From: Candidatus Kryptonium sp.
GTDB lineage: Bacteria > Bacteroidota > Ignavibacteria > Kryptoniales > Kryptoniaceae
Direction: 5' to 3'
Assembly: GCA_025060635.1 (NCBI GenBank)
Contig: JANXBN010000008.1
Span: 59,186 to 123,185, forward strand
DNA: 64,000 nucleotides
Shown here piece by piece: positions 61,893 to 64,000 of this stretch. A program made the translations under genes and the position numbers. How positions within the stretch are numbered: the first letter of the stretch is position 1; each line of letters opens with the position of its first letter. The notes under the pieces are model-generated. The model worked only from the letters and a program-made list of their open reading frames with translations, made no database searches and had not been told where the DNA came from.

Positions 61893-63071
61893 TTATATTG
61901 AATTTAACGCCTGCTCAAAATCCCAAAGTAAATCCTCTATATTTTCAATTCCAACAGAAACTCTAATCAATGATTCACTTATTCCAGCCTTATTAAGTTC
62001 ATCTTTGCTCATTTTGACATGTGAGGTTAAAACGGGTATGCTAACGAGCGTTTCTACACTTCCTAAGCTTGTAGCGTTAATTGCAACTTTTAAAGAATCA
62101 CAAAATTTTTTCGCATGCTCAAGCGTCCCGTCAATTTCAAAAGCGAGCATACCACCGAATCCTTTCATTTGATTTTTTGCAATTTGATGTTCTGGGTGAG
62201 AATCAAGCCCTGGATATAAAACTTTTTTTATTTTGCTATGGTTTGATAAAAACTTAGCAAGTTCTAACGCATTTTCATTCTGCTTCTTAACTCTTATCTC
62301 AAGGGTCTTTAAGCTTCTGCTAAGTAGAAACGCCTGAAACGGATCGGGATTCCCACCGAATGTGCTTTTCGTTTTTCTTATTTTCTCAATTTTTGAATTT
62401 TCAGAGATTGCACAGCCAAGAATTAAATCACTATGACCAGATAGATATTTTGTTGCACTGTGCAGAATTATATCAACTCCAAAATTAGCAGGATTTTGAT
62501 TCACAGGAGTTGCAAATGTATTATCTATAATCACCAAGATGTTGTCGTGTTTTTTGGAAAGATTTATAATTTTTTGTATTTCAACTATCCTTGTGGTTGG
62601 GTTTATAGGAGTTTCAAAGTAGATTAACTTGGTTTTATTAGTGATAAGTTTATCAATTATTTCAATTTCTTCAAGATCAATGAAGTTAACCTTGACGCCA
62701 AATTTTGGTAGATAATCTCTGAAAAATCTATATGTTACACCATAAATTGAACGCAGAGAAATAATTTCATCTCCAACTTCTGTAAAACTTAAAATCGTAG
62801 ATGTAATTGCGGACATCCCCGATGAAAACAGAACGGCATCTTCACAATTTTCAATAGTGGCGATCTTAGATTCAACTTCGCGAATCGTTGGATTTGCATA
62901 TCTTGAATAAATGTAGAAATCTGGAGTATCATCAATAAATTTTTGGTAATCATCGGATTTTTCAACTGCAAAGGTGGATGTTTGATATATTGGATAAACT
63001 ACTGAACGAAAGCATCTGTCCTTGATTTTGCCATGGATAGCAAGGGTTGAGATGCCAAATTGTGATTTCAT
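61893..63071 (-). CDS. Cys/Met metabolism PLP enzyme (cystathionine gamma-synthase/methionine gamma-lyase type)
   Basis: A 392-residue member of the transsulfuration family. YSRYANPTIREVESKIA, FSSGMSAI and SATKYLSGHSDLI (PLP lysine in the last) are present. The family includes MetB, MetC, methionine gamma-lyase and homocysteine-forming enzymes that differ by few residues, so only the class is sure. In view of the amino-acid-degrading genes nearby a lyase role is possible. It lies downstream of pdxJ, which makes its cofactor, with a 185-base gap that may hold a promoter. Confidence 0.88.
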   Translation of the reverse strand: MKSQFGISTLAIHGKIKDRCFRSVVYPIYQTSTFAVEKSDDYQKFIDDTPDFYIYSRYANPTIREVESKIATIENCEDAVLFSSGMSAITSTILSFTEVGDEIISLRSIYGVTYRFFRDYLPKFGVKVNFIDLEEIEIIDKLITNKTKLIYFETPINPTTRIVEIQKIINLSKKHDNILVIIDNTFATPVNQNPANFGVDIILHSATKYLSGHSDLILGCAISENSKIEKIRKTKSTFGGNPDPFQAFLLSRSLKTLEIRVKKQNENALELAKFLSNHSKIKKVLYPGLDSHPEHQIAKNQMKGFGGMLAFEIDGTLEHAKKFCDSLKVAINATSLGSVETLVSIPVLTSHVKMSKDELNKAGISESLIRVSVGIENIEDLLWDFEQALNSI

Positions 63072-63109
63072 TTGTTTTTCTTTGGTTTAGTTTTATCTAT
63101 GTCTTTTTT

Positions 63110-63165
63110 ACCGCAAAGGGCGAAAAATAACGAAGAACCGTTTCAATTCTCTTGTCCATAGCGGT
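63110..63165 (-). other. Possible structured leader before the Cys/Met PLP gene
   Basis: In the 185-base gap, GCGGT at 63161-63165 can pair with ACCGC at 63110-63114, and inside it GAACCG (63135-63140) can pair with CAATTC (63144-63149) if G-U pairs are allowed. No known riboswitch class is recognised. It is a weak suggestion only. Confidence 0.2.
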
Positions 63166-63256
63166 GGGAAATAATTTTTACGATGAATTTATTTTTATCT
63201 ATCATTAAGCAGGGGTAAGGCGTAAGAAGCAGTTCTGAAATTGTTTAATTTCAATA

Positions 63257-63973
63257 TCATATTCCTTTAACCAATCGGACCATTTCTCTTACCGCCCTTT
63301 CAAATCCTACGAAGATTGCTCGTGCAACGATCGCGTGTCCGATGCTTAATTCTTCAATTTCTTCTATTTTTGTAATTGGGATTACATTCAAATAATTTAA
63401 TCCATGACCCGCATTTACGCCAAGTCCAAGTCGTCGTGCAAGCTTTGCTATTTCTTTTATTTTTTGAAGTTCTTCAAACTGTTTTTTATCACTTCTTGCA
63501 TTTGCATATTCGCCAGTGTGAATTTCAATAAAGTCAGCCCCTGTTTTCGCTGCGGATTCAACTTGTTTAGGGTCTGGATCAACAAACAAACTGACTTTTA
63601 TATCGTGCTTATGCATTTCAATTACGACATCAGATAGATAAGAAATTTGATCAACAACATTTAATCCTCGCTCTGTCGTTCTTTCAAGGCGTCTTTCTGG
63701 CACAATTGTTACAAGATCAGGTAGGGTTTCAATAGCAATTTTAATCATTTCTTCAGTAGCGGCCATTTCAAGGTCAAGTTTTGTCTTTATTGTTTCCCTT
63801 AGTAAGCGAAGGTCGCGGTCGTTTATATGACGCCTGTCTTCTCTGAGGTGACATACAATTCCATCTGCACCAGCTAATTCTGCTATGTGGGCTGCGGTTA
63901 CAGGGTCAGGTTCAAGTCCCCCTCTTGCTTCTCTTAAAGTTGCTACATGATCAACATTTACGGATAGTTTCAT
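63257..63973 (-). CDS. pdxJ: Pyridoxine 5'-phosphate synthase
   Basis: Closes the pyridine ring of vitamin B6 in the deoxyxylulose-5-phosphate-dependent route. The N-terminus [17 protein letters not shown], then [31 protein letters not shown], and near the end [13 protein letters not shown] and [14 protein letters not shown] are the complete family signature with catalytic His and Glu. Length of 238 residues is normal. The ATG is 27 bases from the window edge, so its upstream region is mostly missing. Its product supports the many PLP enzymes here. Confidence 0.97.
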   Translation of the reverse strand: MKLSVNVDHVATLREARGGLEPDPVTAAHIAELAGADGIVCHLREDRRHINDRDLRLLRETIKTKLDLEMAATEEMIKIAIETLPDLVTIVPERRLERTTERGLNVVDQISYLSDVVIEMHKHDIKVSLFVDPDPKQVESAAKTGADFIEIHTGEYANARSDKKQFEELQKIKEIAKLARRLGLGVNAGHGLNYLNVIPITKIEEIEELSIGHAIVARAIFVGFERAVREMVRLVKGI

Positions 63974-64000
63974 AAGAATTTATTTTTTATTTTTGTTATA

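Noticed and set aside
61867..62172. Plus-strand frame of 101 residues after the peroxiredoxin gene
   Set aside because: It begins inside the terminator stem and runs antisense through the C-terminus of the Cys/Met PLP enzyme.
1..64000. CRISPR arrays, insertion sequences, prophage genes, tRNA or rRNA genes
   Set aside because: Reading both strands gave no regularly spaced repeats, no transposase or integrase motifs and no cloverleaf-like or rRNA-like sequence.

Overview
The window is an AT-rich, gene-dense piece of a chromosome from a bacterium of the Bacteroidota/Ignavibacteriota side of the FCB group. The sequence signs are two proteins ending in a type IX secretion (T9SS) sorting domain (YPNPF motif), two PorV/PorQ-type outer-membrane proteins, a Bacteroidota-style COX24/mS38-like mini-protein, the short Lgt signature variant, and Bacteroidota-type promoters (TTG, about 19 bases, then TAnnTTT). 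Several thermophile-leaning families (TrpB2-type tryptophan synthase beta chain, NAD-dependent epimerase of archaeal type) and the overall mix would suit a thermophilic Ignavibacteria- or Kryptonia-like organism, but that assignment is inference. No tRNA, rRNA, CRISPR array, insertion sequence or prophage gene was seen.

Layout. 1-6200 (+): end of a membrane-anchored TPR protein, the 31-residue mini-protein and its terminator, a secreted S1/P1-type nuclease, TrpB2, then translation genes gltX, def and fmt. 6210-19271 (+): an accessory catabolic block: ion-coupled permease, zinc-ribbon membrane protein, HyuA-like ATPase, secreted esterase, two FAD oxidoreductases flanking a NanE-type epimerase, a DapB-fold dehydrogenase, a lipid-kinase family protein and a GH94 phosphorylase. 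Genes from HyuA to the second FAD enzyme overlap or abut, so they form one translationally coupled unit of unknown substrate. 19335-36530 (+): era, a DUF1015 protein, a radical SAM protein, secreted M14 and M1 peptidases, an EamA transporter, tryptophanase with an amino-acid permease, a nucleotidyltransferase fused to a degenerate phosphomutase, ptsN, hisS and lgt.

36543-42833 (-): an envelope operon of M50 protease, lipoprotein, T9SS beta-propeller protein, two PorV/PorQ-like proteins and a glycosyltransferase. 43143-45347 (+): radical SAM protein, nitroreductase, ComF. 45344-48432 (-): acyl-CoA dehydrogenase, MeaB and a sugar epimerase. 48607-61855 (+): tsaD, an unusual chorismate mutase-MltG fusion, an orphan membrane protein, ubiX, a P1 peptidase, the complete phoB-phoR-pstSCAB-phoU phosphate regulon with a four-repeat Pho box, a small unknown gene and a peroxiredoxin. 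61893-63973 (-): a Cys/Met PLP enzyme and pdxJ.

Taken together the genes suggest a heterotroph that degrades peptides (M1, M14 and P1 peptidases, tryptophanase, Cys/Met lyase, amino-acid permease, acyl-CoA dehydrogenase and MeaB) and probably amino-sugar or lactam compounds. The most unusual items are the AroQ-MltG fusion, the unassigned HyuA/FAD/NanE operon, the phosphomutase-like domain that has lost its metal loop, the coexistence of tryptophanase with TrpB2, and the four-repeat Pho box.
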